Positions 56,476 to 64,000 of a stretch of 64,000 bases of DNA are shown here, one piece after another. The stretch comes from Kribbella solani (GTDB lineage Bacteria > Actinomycetota > Actinomycetes > Propionibacteriales > Kribbellaceae). The DNA is taken from NCBI RefSeq assembly GCF_014205295.1, contig NZ_JACHNF010000001.1, forward strand, positions 868,001 to 932,000, read 5' to 3'. Positions within the stretch are counted from its first letter, which is position 1; every line of letters starts with the position of its first letter. The position numbers and the translations under genes are program-made. The notes beneath the pieces were generated by a model, which saw nothing but the letters and a program-made list of their open reading frames with translations, searched no databases and was not told where the DNA came from.

Positions 56476-56760
56476 TCAGAAGGCGGTGGCGGTTTGTACT
56501 GCCTGCAGCAGAGCGGCGAGATCAGGGGACTGTTCCCATTCGGCGGCCGAGTAGCGCCAGACATGGATCGTGCCCCGAGACTCCGGGCGGCCGTGGGCGA
56601 TCTCCACGATCCGCTGACCCTTGCGGTTGGGGCCGGTGGTGCGTACGTGCATGTGCCGCACGTGGAACCGGATCGCGTTCCCGTGGCCGAAGATCTCAAG
56701 GACTCGGCCGTCGAACACGTAGAAGTCCCTGCCGACGGTGGCCGTCATCTCGCCGCTCAT
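56476..56760 (-). CDS. Hypothetical small protein
   Basis: About 94 residues from the ATG at 56760 (56787 and 56748 are alternatives; no strong ribosome site). No family recognised. Alternating hydrophobic strands (DFYVFDGRVLEIFG, IRFHVRHMHVRTTG, RIVEIAHGRP) followed by a C-terminal helix (DLAALLQAVQTA) suggest a PH-like or small alpha+beta fold. No signal or membrane segment. It is convergent with the aquaporin gene. Confidence 0.6.
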   Translation of the reverse strand: MSGEMTATVGRDFYVFDGRVLEIFGHGNAIRFHVRHMHVRTTGPNRKGQRIVEIAHGRPESRGTIHVWRYSAAEWEQSPDLAALLQAVQTATAF

Positions 56761-56807
56761 GCGGCGTAAGGGTACCGTCGGCGCCATGTAGCTGCATTAC
56801 CGCTCAG

Positions 56808-58103
56808 TTGTTATTGATGGAAAATTGCAATCGTACTGATTGGATTTCGTTGTTGATCTGGTGGCATCATCGGGCGGTGCTGAAGGGTGGGAGTGGTCGT
56901 CAGTGGGCGATGGCGGCCGTGGTTCTGGTCGCCCTCGGGGTGTTGTTGCCGTTCGGCTGGGATCACACCGGCGCGGACCTGAAGGTCTACCGGGTCGGTG
57001 GTTTGGCGCTGCTGCAAGATCCGCTGCACCTTTACGACGTACACCCGGTCGGGATTTCGCTGCCGTTCACCTATCCGGTCTTCGCCGCGGTAGTGATGAT
57101 TCCGGCCGCGCTGTTGCCGTGGGCAGTCACGTACGGGGCGTCGATCGCGGTGTCCCTGGTCGCGTTGGCGATGATTTGGGCGATCGGCCTGCGTTCGTTC
57201 CCGGTACGGCCCAAGTTTGCCGTCCTGCTCGCGCTCTTCGCCGCGTCCATTCTGCTCGAGCCGGTGCGCGAAACCTTGTCGTACGGGCAGATCAATCTGA
57301 TCCTGTGCGCGCTGATTCTGTACGACGCGCTGGATCTCAAGCACCGCGGTCGCGGCATCGGGATCGGAATCGCGGCCGGAATCAAACTGACGCCACTGGT
57401 GTTCCTCGGTTTTCTGCTGGTCACCAAGCAGTACAAAATGTTCGCGCGGGCATCGGCCGCGTTCGCCGGAACGGTCGCGCTCGGATTCCTGATCACGCCG
57501 GACACGTCCTGGCGGTACTGGACCAGTCTGATCACCGACACGGGCAGGATCGGCGCGCTCGCGTACACCGGAAATCAGTCCTGGAACGGTTTCCTGGTCC
57601 GGCTCACCGGTGACCCGGCCGGCGGCGGCCCGATCTGGCTCGCCGTCGCCGTCCTGACCGGCCTCGCGGGCCTGTACCTGGCACGTACGCTCTGGCTGGC
57701 CGGTCAACGGCTCGCGGCGGTTTCCGTCACCGGGCTGATCAGTCTGCTCTGCTCACCTGTTTCGTGGAGCCACCATTGGGTCTGGATGCTGCCGATGGGC
57801 ATCGCGCTCGTCTCCGCCGTGCACGGCCGCCGGCGGGTGATCGTGGGTGCCGCCTGGTACGCCGCGTTCGCGCTCGCCCCGATTTGGTGGCCGCCGTACA
57901 GCGGCGATCACGAGTACGACTGGAACTTCTGGCAGCAGATTCCGGGCAACAGCTACATCTGGCTCGGCCTCGGCGCCGCGGTGTTCCTCTGGTTCGGCGT
58001 ACGCCGCGACCGGCTCGCGAACGCCGAGGTGCCGAAGACCATTTCCGGTACCGGACGTGGTGACGGCAGGCGCGCGTCGAATCACAGCTTGTACACCGAG
58101 TAA
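56808..58103 (+). CDS. Polyprenol-phosphate-mannose-dependent glycosyltransferase, GT87-like membrane protein
   Basis: Up to 431 residues, about ten membrane helices. The acidic loop after helix 1 (HTGADLKVYRVGG, with DLYDVHP-type sequence LHLYDVHPVGISLPFTYP following) is the signature of GT87/DUF2029 enzymes such as the mycobacterial mannosyltransferase PimE. SYGQINLILCALILYDAL and SWSHHWVWMLP are further landmarks. These enzymes add mannose from a lipid donor to glycolipids or glycans outside the membrane. The start is uncertain: the conserved part begins near 56878 (GTG), and the first 23 residues look non-native. Confidence 0.85.
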   Translation: MLLMENCNRTDWISLLIWWHHRAVLKGGSGRQWAMAAVVLVALGVLLPFGWDHTGADLKVYRVGGLALLQDPLHLYDVHPVGISLPFTYPVFAAVVMIPAALLPWAVTYGASIAVSLVALAMIWAIGLRSFPVRPKFAVLLALFAASILLEPVRETLSYGQINLILCALILYDALDLKHRGRGIGIGIAAGIKLTPLVFLGFLLVTKQYKMFARASAAFAGTVALGFLITPDTSWRYWTSLITDTGRIGALAYTGNQSWNGFLVRLTGDPAGGGPIWLAVAVLTGLAGLYLARTLWLAGQRLAAVSVTGLISLLCSPVSWSHHWVWMLPMGIALVSAVHGRRRVIVGAAWYAAFALAPIWWPPYSGDHEYDWNFWQQIPGNSYIWLGLGAAVFLWFGVRRDRLANAEVPKTISGTGRGDGRRASNHSLYTE

Positions 58104-58165
58104 CCTTGCTCTTTGGCATCCGGACCTGCGGATTGCCTGCGGATTGCCATGAGTACGGGGGATGG

Positions 58166-59725
58166 ATGCTGATTGCACGGCGGTACCGGCTGGGCGTGTC
58201 CTTGGGACGCGGCGGCATGGGAGAGGTCTACCGCGCCACGGACGAACTGCTCGGCCGTGAAGTCGCGGTCAAACTCATGCTCAAGTCCGGCGCGGACACC
58301 GCCGCGGCCGAACGGTTCCAGCGCGAGGCCCGTGCCGCCGCCCGGCTGAGCGACCAGCACATCGTCGGCGTGTACGACTTCGGCCAGGAGAACGACAAGT
58401 TCTACCTGGTGATGGAACTGGTCGAAGGCCGCTCGGTCGCCACCGAGCTGACCGAGGACGGCCCGCTGCCCTGGGCGCGCGCGATCGAGATCGTCCAGCA
58501 AGCCGCTGCCGGGCTCGCCGTGGCGCACGCGGAGAACGTCGTCCACCGCGACATCAAGCCCAGCAACCTGATGGTCAGCGCGGACGGCCGGGTCAAGGTC
58601 GCGGACTTCGGCATCGCGCAAATACAAGGCGCCGAAACCAACGACCTGACGGTCACCGGCCAGATCCTCGGCACCCCGCACTACCTGTCGCCCGAGCGCG
58701 CCAGGGGCCTGCAGGCCGGGCCGGAGTCAGACGTGTACGCGCTGGGCTGCGTCCTTTACCAGCTGGTCGCCGGCCGCCCACCGTTCACCGGCGACCACCC
58801 GACGGCGGTGCTCTACCAGCACGTGGACGCCACGCCCGTCCCACCCAGCCAGCTCCGCCCCGAGCTGGCGGGCCCGTTCGAGCCCATCCTTCTCCAGATG
58901 CTCGCCAAGTCCCCCGAAGCCCGCCCCACCGCCGCCAAGCTGGCCACCCTCTCCCCATCGGCCGGCTCGTTCCCCACCCCAACCGCCAACACCCCAATCG
59001 CCGCGGCCTCCGACCCAACCCGCCCCGACACAGCCGCCGCAACAACAGCCGCCGGCGCTGCAGGCGTAGCGGGTGCGGTCGCCGCAGGCGCAGGCGCGAG
59101 CGCCGCCGCGTACACGGCTGCGGGTGCAGGTGCCGCAGGTACAGGTGCAGGTGCTACGGGCACAGGTGGTGCAGGTGCACGTACGGGTGCCGCGGGCGCT
59201 GGTGCTGGTGCTGGTGCCGACGGTCGCGCCGGCGCTGCGGCCGGAAAGCCGAGTGCGGGAGCGACCCTCGCCCGCCGCGCGAAGAAGCCGCTTCTCGTCG
59301 CCGCCCTGGCCGTGCTGGTGCTTGCAGGTTCGGTCGTAGCGGGAATCGCCCTGCGCAAGTCCGACGACCTCCCGGCAACCGGCGACGTCGGCCAAACCCC
59401 CAGCACCACCGTCGACACGCCGACCCCCCAGCCATCCGCCGACCCAACCCGCACCACCCGAACCACAGACCCCACCCGCACGACCGAGACCACTCCCACC
59501 ACCGCCCCGACAAAGCCAAGCACCACCCCCTCCACTACGCCGACGACAACCCCCACCACCTCACCCTCCACCACCCCAACCACCGCCCCCACGAAACCAA
59601 CCGAGACCCCCACCCCAACCCCCACACCCACCCCCACTCAAACCCCATCCACAACACCCCCCAGCACCCCCAAAACCCCATCACCCCCCGACACCCCGCC
59701 ACCAACAAAGACCCCAACCCCCTAA
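58166..59725 (+). CDS. PknB-type membrane Ser/Thr protein kinase with Thr/Pro-rich extracellular tail
   Basis: 519 residues. The kinase domain (about 5-265) has LGRGGMGEVYRA, catalytic Lys in EVAVKLM, HRDIKPSNLM, DFGIAQIQ and GTPHYLSPE, so it should be active. A Gly/Ala/Thr low-complexity segment (about 295-365) precedes one membrane helix (LLVAALAVLVLAGSVVAGIAL, about 374-394). The last 110 residues are an extracellular Thr/Pro/Ser repeat with no PASTA domains. The substrate and ligand are unknown. The ATG at 58166 is preceded by a short G-rich ribosome site. The gene ends 43 bases before the left inverted repeat of the IS element. Confidence 0.92.
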   Translation: MLIARRYRLGVSLGRGGMGEVYRATDELLGREVAVKLMLKSGADTAAAERFQREARAAARLSDQHIVGVYDFGQENDKFYLVMELVEGRSVATELTEDGPLPWARAIEIVQQAAAGLAVAHAENVVHRDIKPSNLMVSADGRVKVADFGIAQIQGAETNDLTVTGQILGTPHYLSPERARGLQAGPESDVYALGCVLYQLVAGRPPFTGDHPTAVLYQHVDATPVPPSQLRPELAGPFEPILLQMLAKSPEARPTAAKLATLSPSAGSFPTPTANTPIAAASDPTRPDTAAATTAAGAAGVAGAVAAGAGASAAAYTAAGAGAAGTGAGATGTGGAGARTGAAGAGAGAGADGRAGAAAGKPSAGATLARRAKKPLLVAALAVLVLAGSVVAGIALRKSDDLPATGDVGQTPSTTVDTPTPQPSADPTRTTRTTDPTRTTETTPTTAPTKPSTTPSTTPTTTPTTSPSTTPTTAPTKPTETPTPTPTPTPTQTPSTTPPSTPKTPSPPDTPPPTKTPTP

Positions 59726-59738
59726 CCCCCACCCCCGC

Positions 59739-59758
59739 CATTTAGGTGGTTAACCTCC
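59739..59758. repeat. Third CATTT-AGG-GGTTAACC element
   Basis: CATTTAGGTGGTTAACCTCC, related to the elements at 12931 and 12993, lies 10 bases outside the left end of the IS30 element. The core GTGGTTAACC recurs at 61097-61106 on the other side. Confidence 0.45.
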
Positions 59759-59768
59759 ACGGTTGCCC

Positions 59769-59794
59769 GGCGGGGTCCAGTGGTCGAAGCAACG
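59769..59794 (+). repeat. Left terminal inverted repeat of the IS30 element
   Basis: 26 bp beginning GGCGGGGTCCAGTGGTC. One mismatch to the right repeat (C versus A complement at the 18th-19th base). Lies 20 bases ahead of the transposase ATG. Confidence 0.9.
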
Positions 59795-59814
59795 CCTGAT
59801 GGAAGGTGTTGTGT

Positions 59815-61038
59815 ATGCCGATGAGGTATCCGTACGGAGTGCGGGATGAGTTTTTCGCGCTGGTGGGTGGTGGGTGGTCGGTGCAGTCAGCGGCGTCGGC
59901 GGTCGGCGTGTCGTGGGATACGGGTTCGTTGTGGTGGCGAACATCGGGGCTTGTGGAGCCATCGTTGCGGCAGAACAGAGCTGGTGGGTTGCCGGGCAGC
60001 GTGCCAGCAGCAGTCCCGGGTGGGGTCGCGGGGACGCGAGCTCGGCGGCCGTTGACCAGTGAGGACCGGGCGGTGATCGCTGTGCTGTTACGGCAGGGGT
60101 TGTCGTATGCCGGGATCGGTGAGGCGATCGGGCGGGACAAGTCGGTGATCTGGCGTGAGGTGGCCCGCAATCGCGGCCGGGACGGGTCCTATTGGGCGCC
60201 GGTGGCTCACCGTGCCGCTCATGAGCGGCGGCGCCGGCCCAAGGAGTTCAAGCTGGCCGCCGATCCGGGGCTGTGCGCCCGGATCACCGGCTGGATGGAC
60301 ACCGGCTGGTCCCCGGGCCTGATCGCGGCAGTACTGCGCCGTGATCACCCCGGCGACAGCGCGCAGGAGAGGATGGCTCGTGTGTCGCACGAAACCATCT
60401 ACCAAGCGCTGTATGTGCAGACCCGCGGCCAGCTGCGACAAGACCTGCACCGGCAGTTGAGCCTGCGCCGCACGGCCCGCAAACCCCGCGGCGGCGACCA
60501 TCGCCAGGCCCGAAACCCGTACCGGGAAGCGTTCACGATCAGTCAACGCCCCGCCGAGGCCACCGACCGTGCCGTGCCCGGACATTGGGAAGGCGACCTG
60601 ATCATCGGCACCGGCAACCGCTCCGCGGTCGGCACACTGGTCGAGCGCACCACCCGGTTCACCATCTTGCTGCACCTGCCCGGCCAGCACGACGCCGACA
60701 CCGTGGCCGAGACCATGATCACCCAGATGCGCACCCTGCCCGACCACCTGCGCCGCTCCCTGACCTGGGACCGCGGACGCGAACTAGCCGCCTACCGGCG
60801 CATCCAGCTCGATCTGAACATGCCTGTCTACTTCTGCGACCCCCACTCCCCCTGGCAACGCGGCACCAACGAGAACACCAACCGGCTCCTGCGGTTCTGG
60901 CTCACCAAAGGCACAGACCTGTCCACCCACACCGCCGCCAGCCTCGACCAGATCGCCACCACCCTCAACCAACGACCCCGCCCTACACTCAACCTCAAAA
61001 CCCCAGCCCAAGCACTGGCCGAACTACTCGTTGCTTAG
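59815..61038 (+). CDS. IS30-family transposase
   Basis: 407 residues. An N-terminal region with two HTHs (the second LLRQGLSYAGIGEAIGRDKSVIWREV) is followed by the DDE domain: first Asp in HWEGDLIIG, second Asp in LTWDRGRELA, and Glu in PWQRGTNENTNRLLR. All three catalytic residues are present. The ATG at 59815 has GGAAGG 8 bases upstream. The stop codon lies inside the right inverted repeat, a compact arrangement. It should cut and join the element ends at the 26-bp repeats. Confidence 0.95.
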   Translation: MPMRYPYGVRDEFFALVGGGWSVQSAASAVGVSWDTGSLWWRTSGLVEPSLRQNRAGGLPGSVPAAVPGGVAGTRARRPLTSEDRAVIAVLLRQGLSYAGIGEAIGRDKSVIWREVARNRGRDGSYWAPVAHRAAHERRRRPKEFKLAADPGLCARITGWMDTGWSPGLIAAVLRRDHPGDSAQERMARVSHETIYQALYVQTRGQLRQDLHRQLSLRRTARKPRGGDHRQARNPYREAFTISQRPAEATDRAVPGHWEGDLIIGTGNRSAVGTLVERTTRFTILLHLPGQHDADTVAETMITQMRTLPDHLRRSLTWDRGRELAAYRRIQLDLNMPVYFCDPHSPWQRGTNENTNRLLRFWLTKGTDLSTHTAASLDQIATTLNQRPRPTLNLKTPAQALAELLVA

Positions 61039-61054
61039 ACCACTGGACCCCGCC
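61029..61054 (-). repeat. Right terminal inverted repeat of the IS30 element
   Basis: 26 bp, the reverse complement of the left end with one mismatch. It overlaps the last three codons of the transposase. Confidence 0.9.
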
Positions 61055-61088
61055 CCCCTTCACCCCACGCAGGCGGGGGACGAAGGGG
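61055..61088 (+). terminator. Hairpin just outside the IS right end
   Basis: CCCCTTC (61055-61061) pairs with GAAGGGG (61082-61088), and inner CCCC pairs with GGGG. Probably a terminator or part of the dispersed palindromic repeat; it may shield the GntP gene from transposase transcription. Confidence 0.55.
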
Positions 61089-61261
61089 CAAACTGCGTGG
61101 TTAACCGGTCTCTTGGCTCGCAGTCTCCTCCACCGAATACGGAAAGACGGCGACACTCCGCGATCTTGTGGCTACAGGACGTGGATGAGATCGGTGGGAG
61201 ACTGCCGAGTAGGGCGTCTTCGGCGGTCTGGGTCTAGTGGCGCCCGGGGAGCGGTGAAGTG

Positions 61262-62704
61262 ATGGGTTTCGCCTACACGCTCGGCGCGGTACCGCTGGTG
61301 GCGGACGCGGATATTCATGCGCCGTGGAGCGGGCACGACACCCGGGTGCTGGTGGTCGCGGTGATCGGGATCGGGATCATCGTCGCGCTGATCGTGGCGC
61401 TGAAGATCCACGCGTTCCTGGCGCTGACGATCGGCTCGCTGTTCGTCGGGCCGGCGTCCGGGATCGCGGCCGGTGACATCACCAAGTCGTACGAGAACGG
61501 CGTCGGCAGCGTACTCGGGTATGTCGGTGTACTGATTGCTCTCGGCGCGATGATCGGGAAACTGCTCGCGGACTCCGGCGGTGCGGATCAGGTCGTGGAC
61601 ACGCTGCTGCGCGGCAAGGCCGGTGCGCTGCCGTGGAAGATGGCGCTGATCGCCTTCATCATCGGCATCCCGATGTTCTTCGAGATCGGGCTGGTGCTGC
61701 TGATCCCGGTCGTCGTGCTTGCCGTCCGGCGGACCGGCGCCCGGGCGATGCTGCTCGGCATCCCGGCCCTCGCGGGCCTGTCGGTACTGCATGGATTCGT
61801 CCCGCCGCACCCCGGCCCGCTGGCCGCGATCGGCGTACTGAACGGCAACGTCGGCATCACGCTCGCGCTCGGTCTGCTGGTGGCGATCCCGACCGTGGTC
61901 GTGGCCGGTCCGCTGTTCGGCCGGCTGGCCGCGAAGTGGGTGACGATCGGGGCGTCGGGTGCCGCGCTGCAGGTCAGCGGCGGCGCCGAGCAGGAATCCG
62001 ATCACGAAACCGATTCCGATCAGCCGAAGCGCACCCGTACGCCGAGCTTCACCATGACTCTGGTCACCGTCCTCAGCCCGGTGGTGCTGATGCTGATCAA
62101 GGCCGCGTCGGATGTGTGGATGAGCAAGCACGCCGCGCTGTACCCGGTGCTGCAGTTCATCGGTGATCCGGTGGTCGCGCTGCTGCTCGCCGTGCTGCTC
62201 GCGATGTACACGTTCGGTACGGCGGTCGGCTTCGGCATTCCCGTCCTGAGCAAGAAGATCGGCGCCAGCCTGTTGCCGATCGCGGGCGTGATGATGATCG
62301 TCGGCGCGGGCGGTGGTTTCAAACAGGTACTGGTCGACGGCGGGACCGGTACCGCGATCGCGAAGATCGCCATCGCGGCCAATCTGTCCGCGCTGCTGCT
62401 CGGCTGGATCGTGGCCGTACTGATCCGGCTGGCGACCGGTTCGGCGACGGTCGCGACGGTGACGGCGGCGGGGATCGTCGCGCCGCTCGCGGGTGGTGAG
62501 AGCGCTACCCACCTGGCGCTGGTAGTGCTGGCGATCGGTGCCGGTTCGTTGTTCTTCTCCCATGTCAACGATGCCGGGTTCTGGCTGGTCAAGGAGTACT
62601 TCGGGATGACCGTTGGCGAGACCATCAAAACCTGGTCGGTGATGGAAACCGTCATCTCGGTGATGGGTCTGGGGATGACGTTGCTGTTGTCCACCTTCCT
62701 CTGA
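61262..62704 (+). CDS. GntP-family gluconate:H+ symporter
   Basis: 480 residues, about 12-14 membrane helices. Landmarks are FFEIGLVLLIPVVVLAVRRTG, HGFVPPHPGPLAAIG and the C-terminal SHVNDAGFWLVKEYFGMTVGETIKTWSVMET, which is diagnostic of GntP permeases. It imports gluconate or a related sugar acid with protons. The start could be the GTG at 61259 or the ATG at 61262; GGGGAG lies upstream. The loop near 62000 contains an acidic cytosolic insert (EQESDHETDSDQPKRTR). No gluconate kinase gene is adjacent. Confidence 0.94.
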   Translation: MGFAYTLGAVPLVADADIHAPWSGHDTRVLVVAVIGIGIIVALIVALKIHAFLALTIGSLFVGPASGIAAGDITKSYENGVGSVLGYVGVLIALGAMIGKLLADSGGADQVVDTLLRGKAGALPWKMALIAFIIGIPMFFEIGLVLLIPVVVLAVRRTGARAMLLGIPALAGLSVLHGFVPPHPGPLAAIGVLNGNVGITLALGLLVAIPTVVVAGPLFGRLAAKWVTIGASGAALQVSGGAEQESDHETDSDQPKRTRTPSFTMTLVTVLSPVVLMLIKAASDVWMSKHAALYPVLQFIGDPVVALLLAVLLAMYTFGTAVGFGIPVLSKKIGASLLPIAGVMMIVGAGGGFKQVLVDGGTGTAIAKIAIAANLSALLLGWIVAVLIRLATGSATVATVTAAGIVAPLAGGESATHLALVVLAIGAGSLFFSHVNDAGFWLVKEYFGMTVGETIKTWSVMETVISVMGLGMTLLLSTFL

Positions 62705-62735
62705 TCGGGTCTGGTCCGGGCTGTAATCTCGGGTC

Positions 62736-63374
62736 ATGGCGAGCGCGTTGGTTGAGCCACTGCTGGACCACCTGGTGCTGGCCACGCGCGATCTGGAGCA
62801 GACCGTTTCGGACTTCACCGCGGCGACCGGAATCCGGCCGGTCGAGGGCGGCCGGCACGAGCAGTTCGGGACACGGAACTATCTCGTCGCGCTCGGCCCG
62901 CTGGCGTACCTGGAGATCGCCGGACCGGACGCGGACAACCCGATGCCGGCCGCGAAGCTCCCGTTCGGGATGGGCGCGGTGCGCGGCTCCCGGTTGCTGA
63001 CGTGGTCGGTCCGGCCGCCTTCGCTCGAGGCCGCCGTCCGGGCCGCCGCGGCCGAGGGCGTGGACCTCGGCCCGATCCGTACGGTCGGTCGAGTCACGCC
63101 CGCCGGAAAAGCCCTGAAGTGGCGGATCGCGGCGGCCGAACCGGCACCGTACGACGGCCTGGTGCCGTTCCTGCTCGACTGGGGAACGACGCGCCATCCA
63201 GCGGAATCGGGCCTCCCGACGGTCGAGCTACTGGACTTCCGCGCGACGCACCCGCGGCCGGCCGAGGTCGCCGGCGTCCTGGCGGCGCTCGGCATCAGCC
63301 TGCTGATCGAGCCGGGCAAGACGACCCTCGAAGCGACGGTCGCCGGCCCGGCCGGCACCTACTTGATGCGCTGA
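62736..63374 (+). CDS. VOC/glyoxalase-like domain protein
   Basis: 212 residues, the bipartite glyoxalase-like domain: LLDHLVLATRDLEQTVSDF (first metal-site His), GTRNYLVALGPLAYLEIAGPD, then VPFLLDWGTTRHPAESGLP and a degenerate second half. Related proteins are annotated as VOC family of unknown substrate. Only one or two of the usual metal ligands (His, Glu) are evident, so catalysis is uncertain. It starts 31 bases after the GntP stop and could be cotranscribed. Confidence 0.82.
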   Translation: MASALVEPLLDHLVLATRDLEQTVSDFTAATGIRPVEGGRHEQFGTRNYLVALGPLAYLEIAGPDADNPMPAAKLPFGMGAVRGSRLLTWSVRPPSLEAAVRAAAAEGVDLGPIRTVGRVTPAGKALKWRIAAAEPAPYDGLVPFLLDWGTTRHPAESGLPTVELLDFRATHPRPAEVAGVLAALGISLLIEPGKTTLEATVAGPAGTYLMR

Positions 63375-63383
63375 AAGCTTCAA

Positions 63384-64000
63384 TCAGGGTGTACTGAGGT
63401 GCAGCACGGCGTCGGCGCCCGCGACCGTCGCCTGATCGAGCGGGAAGTAGCCCTGCTCCGGGGTGAGGTCGGTCCGCGTCGTTCCGGCGGTTACCTCGTC
63501 GGCGCGGACGAGACCCGGGCGGAGCATGCTCTCGTACGTTCCGGCCGGCGGCTCCGCCAGACCGAGCGCGCCGCTGGCACCGAGACTGCCGGCGATGAAC
63601 GTGTACCCCGGGCCGAGCAGGGCGCTGACGATCGACCCGGCGCAGGACCAGCTGAGCTCCATTTCCGCGAGTCGCCAGGTGCTCGGATTCCTTTGCAGGT
63701 GGCGGTTGTGGGCGAAGAGCAGGGTCGGCGCGGCAGTGCTGATGTCGAGCAGGTTCTCGGCCATCAGTGCATCGCGAACCCCGAGCATCCGCGACGTACG
63801 CGTGGCCTGATCGAGCTGCTCGGCGGACTGCCGGTGGTAGCGCAGCAGGCCCACGGCCGCGGTGAGGTTGGTGCGGGCGCGCGTCCAAGCGGTGCGCGAC
63901 GTGACCGCGACCAGCTCGGGAGCGCGGGCGAGGAGCTGGACGTGCAGATCGTCGGCGTACGCGCGGAGTACCTGAGCGTCCGCTGTCATACCAGGAGAAG
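63384..64000 (-). CDS. Erythromycin-esterase-like protein, C-terminal part (5' end beyond the window)
   Basis: The frame stays open from the stop at 63384 to the window edge. The visible 200 residues match the C-terminal half of the erythromycin esterase family (TRARTNLTAAVGLLRYH, RDALMAENLLD, LLFAHNRHLQRN with the His typical of the active site). Family members are about 400 residues, so the N-terminal half lies outside. An ATG at 63989 exists but lies mid-domain and lacks a ribosome site, so it is unlikely to be the start. Homologues hydrolyse macrolide lactones or unknown esters; resistance cannot be claimed from this. Confidence 0.8.
   Translation of the reverse strand, partial: SPGMTADAQVLRAYADDLHVQLLARAPELVAVTSRTAWTRARTNLTAAVGLLRYHRQSAEQLDQATRTSRMLGVRDALMAENLLDISTAAPTLLFAHNRHLQRNPSTWRLAEMELSWSCAGSIVSALLGPGYTFIAGSLGASGALGLAEPPAGTYESMLRPGLVRADEVTAGTTRTDLTPEQGYFPLDQATVAGADAVLHLSTP

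Larger units (their letters stand above)
59769..61054 (+). mobile_element. Intact IS30-family insertion sequence
   Basis: A 1,286-bp element. The 26-bp inverted repeats GGCGGGGTCCAGTGGTCGAA+GCAACG (59769-59794) and CGTTGCTTAGACCACTGGAC+CCCGCC (61029-61054) match at 25 of 26 positions. CCC flanks both ends and may be a 3-bp target duplication, within the size seen for this family. The transposase frame is complete, so the element is probably active or recently so. Confidence 0.9.

Noticed and set aside
63384-63989. A complete 201-residue erythromycin-esterase gene
   Set aside because: The frame remains open to the window edge and only the C-terminal half of the family is present, so it is treated as cut by the edge.

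Overview
This is a high-GC window from an actinomycete. The coding bias, many GTG starts, frequent 1-8 base stop/start overlaps, ROK-regulated sugar operons, a PknB-type kinase and the recurrent GTACG word fit a Kribbella-like member of the Nocardioidales. That placement is inferred from style and gene content, not from a marker gene.

Layout. (1) 1-11574 is an alpha-glucan utilisation locus: a leftward operon (ROK regulator, two sugar ABC permeases, a substrate-binding lipoprotein cut by the window edge) diverges from a second ROK gene and two large secreted GH31 enzymes, one ending in a CBM6/35-like domain and one in a CBM20 starch-binding domain. It closes with a 16-bp perfect hairpin. (2) 11575-13190 is a scar region: remnants of a LuxR-type response regulator, an HD-domain hydrolase gene and repeat-rich DNA. 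(3) 13199-40913 is one leftward biosynthetic operon of ten genes: two giant NRPS genes, a Fes-like esterase, a complete LeuA/LeuC/LeuD/LeuB-like 2-oxoacid elongation set with its own aminotransferase, an MbtH protein and a small unknown protein, ending in a 13-bp hairpin. (4) 41623-44566 holds a solo transposase HTH domain, a membrane-anchored M23 peptidase and a subtilisin-like protein that has lost its catalytic residues. (5) 44584-55597 is a peptide uptake and breakdown island (Dpp-type ABC transporter, M19 and M24 peptidases, alpha/beta hydrolase, double Lrp/AsnC regulator, MDR dehydrogenase). (6) 55679-64000 holds an aquaporin, a GT87-like membrane glycosyltransferase, a Ser/Thr kinase, an intact IS30-family element, a GntP permease, a VOC protein and the end of an erythromycin-esterase-like gene.

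How the NRPS genes may work together (inference). The assembly line has five modules: A1 with an embedded methyltransferase; C-A2-T-E; C (end of the first protein) joined to A3-T-E (start of the second); C-A4-T; C-A5-T. Specificity codes read by eye are DLYDFSLVWK (Cys-like), DAYWWGGTFK (Val-like), DIWSTGGVGK (nearest Trp/Kyn-like), DFWNVGVIFK (partly Thr-like) and DVWHVSLVDK (Ser). The elongation cassette plus aminotransferase should supply a chain-extended, nonproteinogenic amino acid to one of the atypical A domains. There is no C-terminal thioesterase. The adjacent Fes-like esterase, with Cys in place of the nucleophilic Ser, is the best release candidate. The N-terminal C domain has HY instead of HH in its active-site motif and belongs to the type that follows epimerase domains, so it looks like a leftover of a longer line. 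This cluster is the strongest candidate here for an undescribed system.
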